From positions 124,001-188,000 of the forward strand of contig NW_027475148.1 of NCBI RefSeq assembly GCF_051020985.1: 64,000 bases of DNA, written 5' to 3'. The notes below the pieces were generated by a model. That model saw only the letters and a program-made list of their open reading frames with translations, was not told where the DNA came from and ran no database searches. Within the stretch, counting starts at the first letter, position 1, and every line of letters starts with the position of its first letter. A program made the position numbers and the translations under genes. The DNA comes from Nomia melanderi (lineage: Eukaryota > Arthropoda > Insecta > Hymenoptera > Halictidae). Shown here piece after piece: positions 24,907 through 38,020 of this stretch.

Positions 24907-27004
24907 CCCGAGATATCACCAGATATATATTGGATTTTTCCTTGACCCTGAGTGTCCGTCCCCATGAGACGGTGGTTTTCTCGGCCCCTGCTGGTCCGAA
25001 GTCGTTCCCGCTGCACAGATTCATGCGCCAGGGCCCCCTGCAGATAATTCACTTTGATTTATTGCGCTATCTCTAATAGCACCCGAGATATCACCGGATA
25101 TATATTGGATTTTTCCCTGACCCTGAGTGTCCGACCCCATGAGACGGTGGTTTTCTCGGCCCCTGCTGGTCCGAGGTCGTTCCCGCTGCACAGATTCATG
25201 CGCCAGGGCCCCCTGCAGATAATTCACTTTGATTTATTGCCCTGTCTCTAATAGCACCCGAGATATCACCAGATATATATTGGATTTTTCCCTGACCCTG
25301 ACAGTCCGGCCCCATGAGACGGTGATTTTCTCGACCCCTGGTGGTCCGAGGTAGATCCCGCTGCACAGATTCATGCGCCAGGGCCTCCTACAGACAATGC
25401 ACTTTGATTTATTGCGCTATCTGTAATAGCACCCGAGATATCACCAGATATATATTGGATTTTTCCTTGACCCTGAGTGTCCGTCCCCATGAGACGGTGG
25501 TTTTCTCGGCCCCTGCTGGTCCGAAGTCGTTCCCGCTGCACAGATTCATGCGCCAGGGCCCCCTGCAGATAATTCACTTTGATTTATTGCGCTATCTCTA
25601 ATAGCACCCGAGATATCACCGGATATATATTGGATTTTTCCCTGACCCTGACAGTCCGGCCCCATGAGACGGTGATTTTCTCGGCCCCTGGTGGTCCGAG
25701 GTCGTTCCCGCTGCACAGATTCATGCGCCAGGGCCCACTGCAGATAATTCACTTTGATTTATTGCGCTATCTATAATAGCACCCGAGATATCACCAGATT
25801 TATATTGGATTTTTCCCTGACCCTGAGTGTCCGACCCCATGAGACGGTGGTTTTCTCGGCCCCTGCTGGTCCGAGGTCGTTCCCGCTGCACAGATTCATG
25901 CGCCAGGGCCCCCTGCAGATAATTCACTTTGATTTATTGCGCTGTCTCTAATAGCACCCGAGATATCACCAGATATATATTGGATTTTTCCCTGACCCTG
26001 ACAGTCCGGCCCCATGAGACGGTGATTTTCTCGGCCCCTGGTGGTCCGAGGTAGATCCCGCTGCACAGATTCATGCGCCAGGGCCTCCTACAGACAATGC
26101 ACTTTGATTTATTGCGCTATCTATAATAGCACCCGAGATATCACCAGATATATATTGGATTTTTCCCTGACCCTGAGTGTCCGACCCCATGAGACGGTGA
26201 TTTTCTCGGCCCCTGGTGGTCCGAGGTCGTTCCCGCTGCACAGATTCATGCGCCAGGGCCTCCTGCAGACAATGCACTTTGATTTATTGCGCTATCTGTA
26301 ATAGCACCCGAGATATCACCAGATATATATTGGATTTTTCGCTGTCCCTGAGTGTCCAACCCCATGAGACGGTGGTTTTCTCGGCCCCTGATGGTCCGAG
26401 GTCGTTCCCGCTGCACATATTCATGCGCCAGGGCCTCCTACAGACAATATACTTTGGTTTATTGCGCTATCTGTAATAGCACCCGAGATATCACCAGATT
26501 TATATTGGATTTTTCCCTGACCCTGACAGTGCGGCCCCATGAGACGGTGACTTTCTCGGCCCCTGGTGGTCCGAGGTCGTTCCCGCTGCACAGATTCATG
26601 CGCCAGGGCCTCCTGCAGACAATGCACTTTGATTTATTGCGCTATCTGTAATAGCACCCGGTATCACCAGATATATATTGGATTTTTCCCTGACCCTGAC
26701 AGTCCGGCCCCACGAGACGGTGATTTTCTCGGCCCCTGGTGGTCCGAGGTTGTTCCCGCTGCACAGATTCATGCGCCAGGGCCTCCTGCAGACAATGCAC
26801 TTTGATTTATTGCGCTATCTGTAATAGCACCCGAGATATCACCAGATATGTATTGGATTTTTCCTTGACCCTGAGTGTCCGACCCCATGAGACGGTGGTT
26901 TTCTCGGCCCCTGCTGGTCCGAGCTCGTTCCGGCTGCACAGATTCATGCGCCAGGGCCCCCTGCAGATAATTCACTTTGATTTATTGCGCTATCTCTAAT
27001 AGCA

Positions 27005-27692
27005 CCCGAGATATCACCAGATATATATTGGATTTTTCGCTGAACCTGAGTGTCCAACCCCATGAGACGGTGGTTTTCTCGGCCCCTGATGGTCCGAGGT
27101 CGTTCCCGCTGCACATATTCATGCGCCAGGGCCTCCTACAGACAATAGACTTTGGTTTATTGCGCTATCTGTAATAGCACCCGAGATATCACCAGATTTA
27201 TATTGGATTTTTCCCTGACCCTGACAGTGCGGCCCCATGAGACGGTGACTTTCTCGGCCCCTGGTGGTCGGAGGTAGGTCCCGCTGCACAGATTCATGCG
27301 CCAGGGCCTCCTACAGACAATGCATTTTGATTTATTGCGCTATCTGTAATAGCACCCGAGATATCACCAGATATATATTGGATTTTTCCCTGACCCTGAG
27401 TGTCCGACCCCATGAGACGGTGATATTCTCGGCCCCCGGTGGTCCGAGGTCGATCCCGCTGCACAGATTCATGCGCCAGGGCCTCCTACAGACAATGCAC
27501 TTTGATTTATTGCGCTATCTGTAATAGCACCCGAGATATCACCAGGATATATATTGGATTTTTCCCTGACCCTGAGTGTCGGACTCCATGAGACAGTGAT
27601 TTTCTCGGCCCCTGGTGCTCCGAGGTCGTTCCCGCTGCACAGATTCATGCGCCAGGGCCTCCTGCAGACAATGCACTTTGGTTTATTGCGCT
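27005..27692 (+). repeat. 0.69-kb block repeated at 32605-33292
   Basis: Matches at exactly 5,600 bp (32 units), with markers gtccaaccccatgag, cctgatggtccgagg, cgctgcacatattcatgcg, acagtgcggcc with gtgactttctcgg, gtcggaggtag, and the accaggatatat insertion. Differences include ctgaacctg/ctgaccctg, acaatagac/acaatatac and gtgatattc/gtgattttc. A partial third copy of the first two units is at about 26330-26560. Confidence 0.83.
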
Positions 27693-29279
27693 ATCGATAA
27701 TAGCACCCGAGATATCACCAGATATATATTGGATTTTTCCCTGACCCTGAGTGTCCGACCCCATGAGACGGTGGTTTTCTCGGCCCCTGCTGGTCCGAGC
27801 TCGTTCCCGCTGCACAGATTCATGCGCCAGGGCCCTCTGCAGATAATTCACTTTGATTTATTGCGCTATCTATAATAGCACCCGTGATATCACCAGATAT
27901 ATATTGGATTTTTCCCTGACCCTGACAGTCCGGCCCCATGAGACGGTGATTTTCTCGGCCCCTGGTGGTCCGAGATAGATCCCGCTGCACAGATTCATGC
28001 GCCAGGGCCTCCTACAGACAATGCATTTTGATTTATGGCGCTATCTATAATAGCACCCGAGATATCACCAGATATATATTGGATTTTTCCCTGACCCTGA
28101 GTGTTCGACCCCATGAGACGGTGATTTTCTCTGGCCCTGGTGGTCCGAGGTCGATCCTGCTGCACAGATTCATGCGCCAGGGCCTCCTACAGACAATGCA
28201 CTTTGATTTATTGCGCTATCTATAATAGCACCCGAGATATCACTAGATATATATTGGATTTTTCCCAGACCCTGAGTGTCCGACACAATGAGACGGTGAT
28301 TTTCTCGGCCCCTGGTGGTCCGAGGTCGTTCCCGCTGCACAGATTCATGCGCCAGGGCCCTCTGCAGATAATTCACTTTGATTTATTGCGCTATCTGTAA
28401 TAGCACCCGAGATATCACCAGATTTATATTGGATTTTTCCCTGACCCTGACAGTGCGGCCCCATGAGAAGGTGATTTTCTCGGCCCCTGGTGGTCGGAGG
28501 TACATGCCGCTGCACAGATTCATGCGCCAGGGCCTCCTACAGACAATGCACTTTGATTTATTGCGCTATCTGTAATAGCACCCGAGATATCACCAGATAT
28601 ATATTGGATTTTTCCCTGACCCTGAGTGTCCGTCCACATGTGTCGATGGTTTTCTCGGCCCCTGGTGGTCCGAGGTCGTTCCCGCTGCACAGATTCATGC
28701 GCCAGGGCCCACTGCAGATAATTCACTTTGATTTATTGCGCTATCTATAATAGCACCCGAGATATCACCAGATTTATATTGGATTTTTCCCTGACCCTGA
28801 GTGTCCGACCCCATGAGACGGTGGTTTTCTCGGCCCCTGCTGGTCCGAGGTCGTTCCCGCTGCACAGATTCATGCGCCAGGGCCCCCTGCAGATAATTCA
28901 CTTTGATTTATTGCGCTGTCTCTAATAGCACCCGAGATATCACCAGATATATATTGGATTTTTCCCTGACCCTGACAGTCCGGCCCCATGAGACGGTGAT
29001 TTTCTCGGCCCCTGGTGGTCCGAGGTAGATCCCGCTGCACAGATTCATGCGCCAGGGCCTCCTACAGACAATGCACTTTGATTTATTGCGCTATCTATAA
29101 TAGCACCCGAGATATCACCAGATATATATTGGATTTTTCCCTGACCCTGAGTGTCCGACCCCATGAGACGGTGATTTTCTCGGCCCCTGGTGGTCCGAGG
29201 TCGTTCCCGCTGCACAGATTCATGCGCCAGGGCCTCCTGCAGACAATGCACTTTGATTTATTGCGCTATCTGTAATAGC

Positions 29280-30022
29280 ACCCGGTATCACCAGATATAT
29301 ATTGGATTTTTCCCTGACCCTGACAGTCCGGCCCCACGAGACGGTGATTTTCTCGGCCCCTGGTGGTCCGAGGTTGTTCCCGCTGCACAGATTCATGCGC
29401 CAGGGCCTCCTGCAGACAATGCACTTTGATTTATTGCGCTATCTATAATAGCACCCGAGATATCACCAGATATGTATTGGATTTTTCCTTGACCCTGAGT
29501 GTCCGACCCCATGAGACGGTGGTTTTCTCGGCCCCTGCTGGCCCGAGCTCGTTCCGGCTGCACAGATTCATGCGCCAGGGCCCCCTGCAGATAATTCACT
29601 TTGATTTATTGCGCTATCTATAATAGCACCCGAGATATCACCAGATATATATTGGATTTTTCCCTGACCCTGACAGTCCGGCCCCATGAGACGGTGATTT
29701 TCTCGGCCCCTGGTGGTCCGAGATAGATGCCGCTGCACAGATTCATGCGCCAGGGCCTCCTACAGACAATGCATTTTGATTTATGGCGCTATCTATAATA
29801 GCACCCGATATATCACCAGATATATATTGGATTTTTCCCTGACCCTGAGTGTTCGACCCCATGAGACGGTGATTTTCTCTGGCCCTGGTGGTCCGAGGTC
29901 GATCCCACTGCACAGATTCATGCGCCAGGGCCTCCTACAGACAATGCACTTTGATTTATTGCGCTAGCTATAATAGCACCCGAGATATCACTAGATATAT
30001 ATTGGATTTTTCCCTGACCCTG
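29280..30022 (+). repeat. Dispersed 0.74-kb block, copy 3
   Basis: Matches 20181-20923. Differences include gtaatag/ataatag near 29445, ctggcccgag for ctggtccgag near 29540, and agatagatgccgctg for agatagatcccgctg near 29727. The match ends when this copy continues tgacagtccgg while copy 1 continues tgagtgtccga. Confidence 0.86.
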
Positions 30023-32269
30023 ACAGTCCGGCCCCATGAGACGGTGATTTTCTCGGCCCCTGGTGGTCCGAGATAGATCCCGCTGCACAGATTCATGCGC
30101 CAGGGCCTCCTGCAGACAATGCACTTTAATTTATTGCGCTATCTGTAATAGCACCCGAGATATCAACAGATATATATTGGATTTTTCCCTGACCCTCAGT
30201 GTCCGACCCCATGAGACGGTGATTTTCTCGGCCCCTGGTGGTCCGAGGTCGATCCCGCTGCACAGATTCATGCGCCAGGGCCTCCTACAGACAATGCACT
30301 TTGATTTTTTGCGCTATCTGTAATAGCACCCGAGATATCACCAGGATATATATTGGATTTTTCCCTGACCCTGAGTGTCGGACTCCATGAGACAGTGATT
30401 TTCTCGGCCCCTGGTGCTCCGAGGTCGTTCCCGCTGCACAGATTCATGCGCCAGGGCCTCCTGCAGACAATGCACTTTGGTTTATTGCGCTATCTGTAAT
30501 AGCACCCGAGATATCACCAGATATATATTGGATTTTTCCCTGACCCTGAGTGTCCGACCACATGTGTCGATGGTTTTCTCTGCCCCTGGTGGTCCGAGGT
30601 TGTGCCCGCTGCACAGATTCATGCGCCAGGGCCCACTGCAGATAATTCACTTTGATTTATTGCGCTATCTATAATAGCACCCGAGATATCACCAGATTTA
30701 TATTGGATTTTTCCCTGACCCTGAGTGTCCGACCCCATGAGACGGTGGTTTTCTCGGCCCCTGCTGGTCCGAGGTCGTTCCCGCTGCACAGCTTCATGCG
30801 CCAGGGCCGCCTGCAGATAATTCACTTTGATTTATTGCGCTGTCTCTAATAGCACCCGAGATATCACCAGATATATATTGGATTTTTTCCTGACCCTGAC
30901 AGTCCGGCCCCATGAGACGGTGATTTTCTCGGCCCCTGGTGGTCCGAGGTAGATCCCGCTGCACAGATACATGCGCCAGGGCCTCCTACAGGCAATGCAC
31001 TTTGATTTATTGCGCTATCTATAATAGCACCGGAGATATCACCAGATATATATTGGATTTTTCCCTGGCCCTGAGTGTCCGGCCCCATGAGACGGTAGTT
31101 TTCTCGGCCCCTGGTGGTCCGAGGTCGTTCCCGCTGCACAGATTCATGCGCCAGGGCCCCCTGCAGATAATTCACTTTGATTTATTGCGCTATCTGTAAT
31201 AGCACCCGAGATATCACCAGATATATATTGGATTTTTCCTTGACCCTGAGTGTCCGTCCCCATGAGACGGTGGTTTTCTCGGCCCCTGCTGGTCCGAGGT
31301 CGTTCCCGCTGCACAGATTCATGCGCCAGGGCCCCCTGCAGATAATTCACTTTGATTTATTGCGCTATCTCTAATAGCACCCGAGATATCACCAGATATA
31401 TATTGGATTTTTCCCTGGCCCTAGGTGTCCTGCCCCATGAGACGGTAGTTTTCTCGGACCCTGGTGGTCCGAGGTCGTTCCCGCTGCACAGATTCATGCA
31501 CTAGGGCCTCCTGCAGAGAATGCACTTTGATTTATTGCGCTATCTCTAATAGTACCCGACATGTCACCAGATATATATTGGATTTTTCCCTGACCCTGAC
31601 AGTCCGGCCCCATGAGACGGTGATTTTCTCGGCCCCTCGTGGTCCGAGGACGTTCCCGCTGCACAGATTCATGCGCCAGGCCTCCCTGCAGATAATTCAC
31701 ATTGATTTATTGCGCTATCTCTAATAGCACCCGAGATATCACCAGATATATATTGGATTTTTCGCTGACTCGGAGTGTCCGACCCCATGAGACGGTGGTT
31801 TTCTCGGCCCCTGATGGTCCGAGGACGTTCCCGCTGCACAGATTCATGCGCCAGGGCCCCCTGCAGATAATTCACTTTGATTTATTGCGCTATCTCTAAT
31901 AGCACCCGAGATATCACCAGATATATATTGGATTTTACCTTGACCCTGAGTGTCCGACCCCATGAGACGGTGGTTCTCTCGGCCCCTGCTGGCCCGAGGT
32001 CGTTCCCGCTGCACAGATTCATGCGCCAGGGCCCCCTGCAGATAATTCACTTTGATTTATTGCGCTATCTCTAATAGCACCCGAGATATCACCAGATATA
32101 TATTGGATTTTTCCCTGACCCTGACAGTCCGGCCCCATGAGACGGTGGTTCTCTCGGCCCCTGCTGGTCCGAGGTCGTTCCCGCTGCACAGATTCATGCG
32201 CCAGGGCCTCCTACAGACAATGTACTTTGGTTTAATGCGCTATCTATAATAGCACCCGAGATATCACCA

Positions 32270-32327
32270 GATCTATGCTGGATTTTTACATGACCTTGGG
32301 CAACGGATTCCGAGTATCTGTAATTTC
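32270..32327 (+). repeat. B-type core (B1), gggcaacggattccgag subgroup
   Basis: Alleles are gggcaacgg, attccgagtatctg and atttcctcggccccagg. Members sit at 35771-35828, 36996-37053 (gggcgacgg), 38571-38628, 39971-40028 and 40320-40378. The first four of these five, plus this one, follow units ending in gtttaatgcgctatc or related alleles. This subgroup is confined to 32-40.4 kb. Confidence 0.86.
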
Positions 32328-35220
32328 CTCGGCCCCAGGTGGTCCGAGGTCGTTCCTGCTGCACAGATTCATTCGCGAGCACCTCCTACAGACAATGCAC
32401 TTTGGTTTATTGCGCTATCTCTAATAGCACCCGAGATATCTCCAGATATATATTGGATTTTTCCCTGACCCTGAGTGTCCGGCCCCATGTTTCGATGGTT
32501 TTCTCGGTCCATCGTAGTCCGAGGCCGATCCCGCTGCACAGATTCATGCGCCAGGGCCCCCTGCAGATAATTCACTTTGATTTATTGCGCTATCTCTAAT
32601 AGCACCGGAGATATCACCAGATATATATTGGATTTTTCGCTGACCCTGAGTGTCCAACCCCATGAGACGGTGGTTTTCTCGGCCCCTGATGGTCCGAGGT
32701 CGTTCCCGCTGCACATATTCATGCGCCAGGGCCTCCTACAGACAATATACTTTGGTTTATTGCGCTATCTGTAATAGCACCCGAGATATCACCAGATTTA
32801 TATTGGATTTTTCCCTGACCCTGACAGTGCGGCCCCATGAGACGGTGACTTTCTCGGCCCCTGGTGGTCGGAGGTAGATCCCGCTGCACAGATTCATGCG
32901 CCAGGGCCTCCTACAGACAATGCATTTTGATTTATTGCGCTATCTGTAATAGCACCCGAGATATCACCAGATATATATTGGATTTTTCCCTGACCCTGAG
33001 TGTCCGACCCCATGAGACGGTGATTTTCTCGGCCCCTGGTGGTCCGAGGTCGATCCCGCTGCACAGATTCATGCGCCAGGGCCACCTACAGACAATGCAC
33101 TTTGATTTATTGCGCTATCTGTAATAGCACCCGAGATATCACCAGGATATATATTGGATTTTTCCCTGACCCTGAGTGTCGGACTCCATGAGACAGTGAT
33201 TTTCTCGGCCCCTGGTGCTCCGAGGTCGTTCCAGCTGCACAGATTCATGCGCCAGGGCCTCCTGCAGACAATGCACTTTGGTTTATTGCGCTATCTGTAA
33301 TAGCACCCGAGATATCACCAGATATATATTGGATTTTTCCCTGACCCTGATTGTCCGACCACATGTGTCGATGGTTTTCTCGGACCATCGTAGTCCGAGG
33401 CCGATCCCGCTGCACAGATTCATGCGCCAGGGCCCCCTGCAGATAATTCACTTTGATTTATTGCGCTATCTCTAATAGCACCCGAGATATCACCAGATAT
33501 ATATTGGATTTTTCCCTGACCCTGAGTGTCCGGACCCATGAGACGGTAGTTTAATCGGCCCCTGGTGGTCCGAGGTCGTTCCCGCTGCACAGATTCATGC
33601 GCCAGGGCCTCCTACAGACAATGCACTTTGATTTATTGCGCTATCTGTAATAGCACCCGAGATATCACCAGATATATTTTGGATTTTTCGCTGACCCTGA
33701 GTGTCCGACCCCATGTGTCGATGGATTTCTCGGCCCCTGCTGGTCCCAGGTCGTTCCCGCTGCACGGATTCATGCGCCAGGGCCCCCTGCAGATAATTCA
33801 CTTTGATTTATTGCGCTATCTCTAATAGCACCCGAGATATCACCGGATATATATTGTATTTTTCCCTGACCCTGACAGTCCGGCCCCATGAGACGGTGAT
33901 TTTCTCGGCCCCTGGTGGTCCGAGGTAGATCCCGCTGCACAGATTCATGCGCCAGGTCCTCCTACAGACAATGCACTTTGATTTATTGCGCTATCTGTAA
34001 TAGCACCCGAGATATCACCAGATATATATTGGATTTTTCCTTGACCATGAGTGTCCGTCCCCATGTGACGGTGGTTTTCTCGGCCCCTGCTGGTCCGAGG
34101 TCGTTCCCGCTGCACAGATTCATGCGCCAGGGCCCCCTGCAGATAATTCACTTTGATTTATTGCGCTATCTCTAATAGCACCCGAGATATCACCAGATAT
34201 ATATTGGATTTTTCCCTGGCCCTAGGTGTCCTGCCCCATGAGACGGTAGTTTTCTCGGACCCTGGTGGTCCGAGGTCGTCCCCGCTGCACAGATTCAAGC
34301 GCCAGGGCCCCCTACAGATAATTCACTTTGATTTATTGCGCTATCTATAATAGCACCCGAGATATCACCAGATATATATTGGATTTTTCGCTGACCCTGA
34401 GTGTCCAACCCCATGAGACGGTGGTTTTCTCGGCCCCTGATGGTCCGAGGTCGTTCCCGCTGCACAGATTCAAGCGCCAGGGCCCCCTACAGATAATTCA
34501 CTTTGATTTATTGCGCTATCTATAATAGCACCCGAGATATCACCAGATATATATTGGATTTTTCCCTGACCCTGAGTGTCCTGCCCCATGTGTCGATGGT
34601 TTTCTCGGACCATCGTAGTCCGAGGCCGATCCCGCTGCACAGATTCATGCGCCAGGGCCCCCTGCAGATAATTCACTTTGATTTATTGCGCTATCTCTAA
34701 TAGCACCCGAGATATCACCAGATATATATAGGATTTTTCGCTGACCCTGAGTGTCCGACCCCATGAGACGGTGGTTTTCTCGGCCCCTGATGGTCCGAGG
34801 TCGTTCCCGCTGCACAGATTCATGCGCCAGGGCCCCCTGCAGATAATTCACTTTGATTTATTGCGCTATCTCTAATAGCACCCGAGATATCACCAGATAT
34901 ATATTGGATTTTTCCCTGACCCTGAGTGTCCTGCCCCATGTGTCGATGGTTTTCTCGGACCATCGTAGTCCGAGGTCGATCCCGCTGCACAGATTCATGC
35001 GCCAGGGCCTCCTACAGACAATGCACTTTGATTTATTGCGCTATCTGTAATAGCACCCGAGATATCACTAGATATATATTGGATTTTTCCCAGACCCTGA
35101 GTGTCCGACACAATGAGACGGTGATTTTCTCGGCCCCTGGTGGTCCGAGGTCGTTCCCGCTGCACAGATTCATGCGCCAGGGCCCTCTGCAGATAATTCA
35201 CTTTGATTTATTGCGCTATC

Positions 35221-36864
35221 TATAACAGCACCCGAGATATCACCAGATATATATTGGATTTTTCCCTGACCCTGACAGTGCGGCCCCATGAGACGGTGAT
35301 TTTCTCGGCCCCTGGTGGTCCGAGGTAGATCCCGCTGCACAGATTCATGCGCCAGGGCCTCCTGCAGACAATGCACTTTGATTTATTGCGCTATCTGTAA
35401 TAGCACCCGAGATATCACCAGATATATATTGGATTTTTCCTTGACCCTGAGTGTCCGACCCCATGAGACGGTGGTTCTCTCGGCCCCTGCTGGCCCGAGG
35501 TCGTTCCCGCTGCACAGATTCATGCGCCAGGGCCCCCTGCAGATAATTCACTTTGATTTATTGCGCTATCTCTAATAGCACCCGAGATATCACCAGATAT
35601 ATATTGGATTTTTCCCTGACCCTGACAGTCCGGCCCCATGAGACGGTGGTTCTCTCGGCTCCTGCTGGTCCGAGGTCGTTCCCGCTGCACAGATTCATGC
35701 GCCAGGGCCTCCTACAGACAATATACTTTGGTTTAATGCGCTATCTATAATAGCACCCGAGATATCACCAGATGTATGCTGGATTTTTACATGACCTTGG
35801 GCAACGGATTCCGAGTATCTGTAATTTCCTCGGCCCCAGGTGGTCCGAGGTCGTTCCTGCTGCACAGATTCATTCGCGAGCACCTCCTACAGACAATGCA
35901 CTTTGATTTATTGCGCTATCTCTAATAGCACCCGAGATATCTCCAGATATATATTGGATTTTTCCCTGACCCTGAGTGTCCGGCCCCAAGTGTCGATGGT
36001 TTTCTCGGTCCCTCGTAGTCCGAGGCCGATCCCGCTGCACAGATTCATGCGCCAGGGCCCCCTGCAGATAATTCACTTTGATTTATTGCGCTATCTCTAA
36101 TAGCACCCGAGATATCACCAGATATATATTGGATTTTTCGCTGACCCTGAGTGTCCAACCCCATGAGACGGTGGTTTTCTCGGCCCCTGATGGTCCGAGG
36201 TCGTTCCCGCTGCACAGATTCATGCGCCAGGGCCTCCTACAGACAATGCACTTTGGTTTATTGCGCTATCTCTAATAGCACCCGAGATATCACCAGATAT
36301 ATATTGGATTTTTCCTTGAACCTGACAGTCCGGCCCCATGTGTCGATGGTTTTCTCGGTCCATCGTGGTCCGAGGTCGATCCCGCTGCACAGATTCATGC
36401 GCCAGGGCCCCCTGCAGTTAATTCACTTTGATTTATTGCGCTATCTGTAATAGCACCCGAGATATCACCAGATATATTTTGGATTTTTCGCTGACCCTGA
36501 GTGTCCGATCCCATGTGTCGATGGATTTCTCGGCCCCAGCTGGTCCCAGGTCGTTCCCGCTGCACAGATTCATGCGCCAGGGCCCCCTGCAGATAATTCA
36601 CTTTGATTTATTGCGCTATCTCTAATAGCACCCGAGATATCTCCAGATATATATTGGATTTTTCGCTGACCCTGAGTGTCCGACCCCTTGAGACGGTGGT
36701 TTCCTCGGCCCCTGATGGTCCGAGGTCGTTCCCGCTGCACATATTCATGCGCCAGGGCCTCCTACAGACAATGCACTTTGGTTTATTGCGCTATCTATAA
36801 CAGCACCCGAGATATCACCAGATATATATTGAATTTTTCCCCGACCCTGAGTGTCCGGCCCCAT
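35221..36864 (+). repeat. 2,800-bp HOR (16 units), copy 1
   Basis: Aligned to 38021-39664 at exactly 2,800 bp over about 1.64 kb. Shared markers include ataacagcacccgag, acagtgcggcc, gtggttctctcgg, a B unit with gggcaacggattccgag, atatctccagatat, gccccaagtgtcgatgg, ttttggatttttcgctg and cccagctggtcccagg. Differences are scattered single bases, for example cctcctac/cctcccac near 35887/38687 and gcagttaatt/gcagataatt near 36416/39216. Part of the pattern (32050-32600) also matches 35551-36100 at 3,501 bp. Confidence 0.9.
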
Positions 36865-38020
36865 GTGTCGGTGGTTTTCTCGGCCCCTGGTGGTCCGAGG
36901 TCGTTCCCGCTGCACAGATTCATGCGCCAGGGCCTCCTACAGACAATGTACTTTGGTTTAATGCGCTATCTATAATAGCACCCGAGATATCACCAGATGT
37001 ATGCTGGATTTTTACATGACCTTGGGCGACGGATTCCGAGTATCTGTAATTTCCTCGGCCCCAGGTGGTCCGAGATCGTTCCTGCTGCACAGATTCATTC
37101 GCGAGCACCTCCTACAGACAATGCACTTTGATTTATTGCGTTATCTGTAATAGCACCCGAGATATCACCAGATATATATTGGATTTTTCCCTGACCCTGA
37201 GTGTCCGACCCCATGAGACGGTGGTTTTCTCGGCCCCTGGTGGTCCGAGGTCGTTGCCGCTGCACAGATTCATGCGCCAGGGCCTGCTGCAGACAGTGCA
37301 CTTTGGTTTATTGCGCTATCTGTAATGGCACCCGAGATATCACCAGATATATATTGAATTTTTCCCCGACCCTGAGTGTCCGGCCCCATGTGTCGGTGGT
37401 TTTCTCGGCCCCTGGTGCTCCGAGGTCGTTCCCGCTGCACATATTCATGCGCCAGGGCCTCTTGCAGACAATGCACTTGGGTTTATTGCGCTATCTCTAA
37501 TAGCACCCGAGATATCACCAGATATATATTGGATTTTTCCCTGAACCTGAGTGTCCGGCCCCATGTGTCGATGGTTTTCTCGGTCCATCGTGGTCCGAGG
37601 TCGATCCCGCTGCACAGATTCATGCGCCAGGGCCCCCTGCAGATCATTCACTTTGATTTATTGCGCTATCTCTAATAGCACCCGAGATATCACCAGATAT
37701 ATATTGGATTTTTCGCTGACCCTGAGTGTCCGACCCCATGAGACGGTGGTTTTCTCGGCCCCTGATGGTCCGAGGTCGTTCCCGCTGCACAGATTCATGC
37801 GCCAGGGCCCCCTGCAGATAATTCACTTTGATTTATTGCGCTATCTCTAATAGCACCCGAGATATCACCAGATATATATTGGATTTTTCCCTGACCCTGA
37901 GTGTCCTGCCCCATGTGTCGATGGTTTTCTCGGACCATCGTAGTCCGAGGTCGATACCGCTGCACAGATTCATGCGCCAGGGCCTCCTACAGACAATGCA
38001 CTTTGGTTTATTGCGCTATC

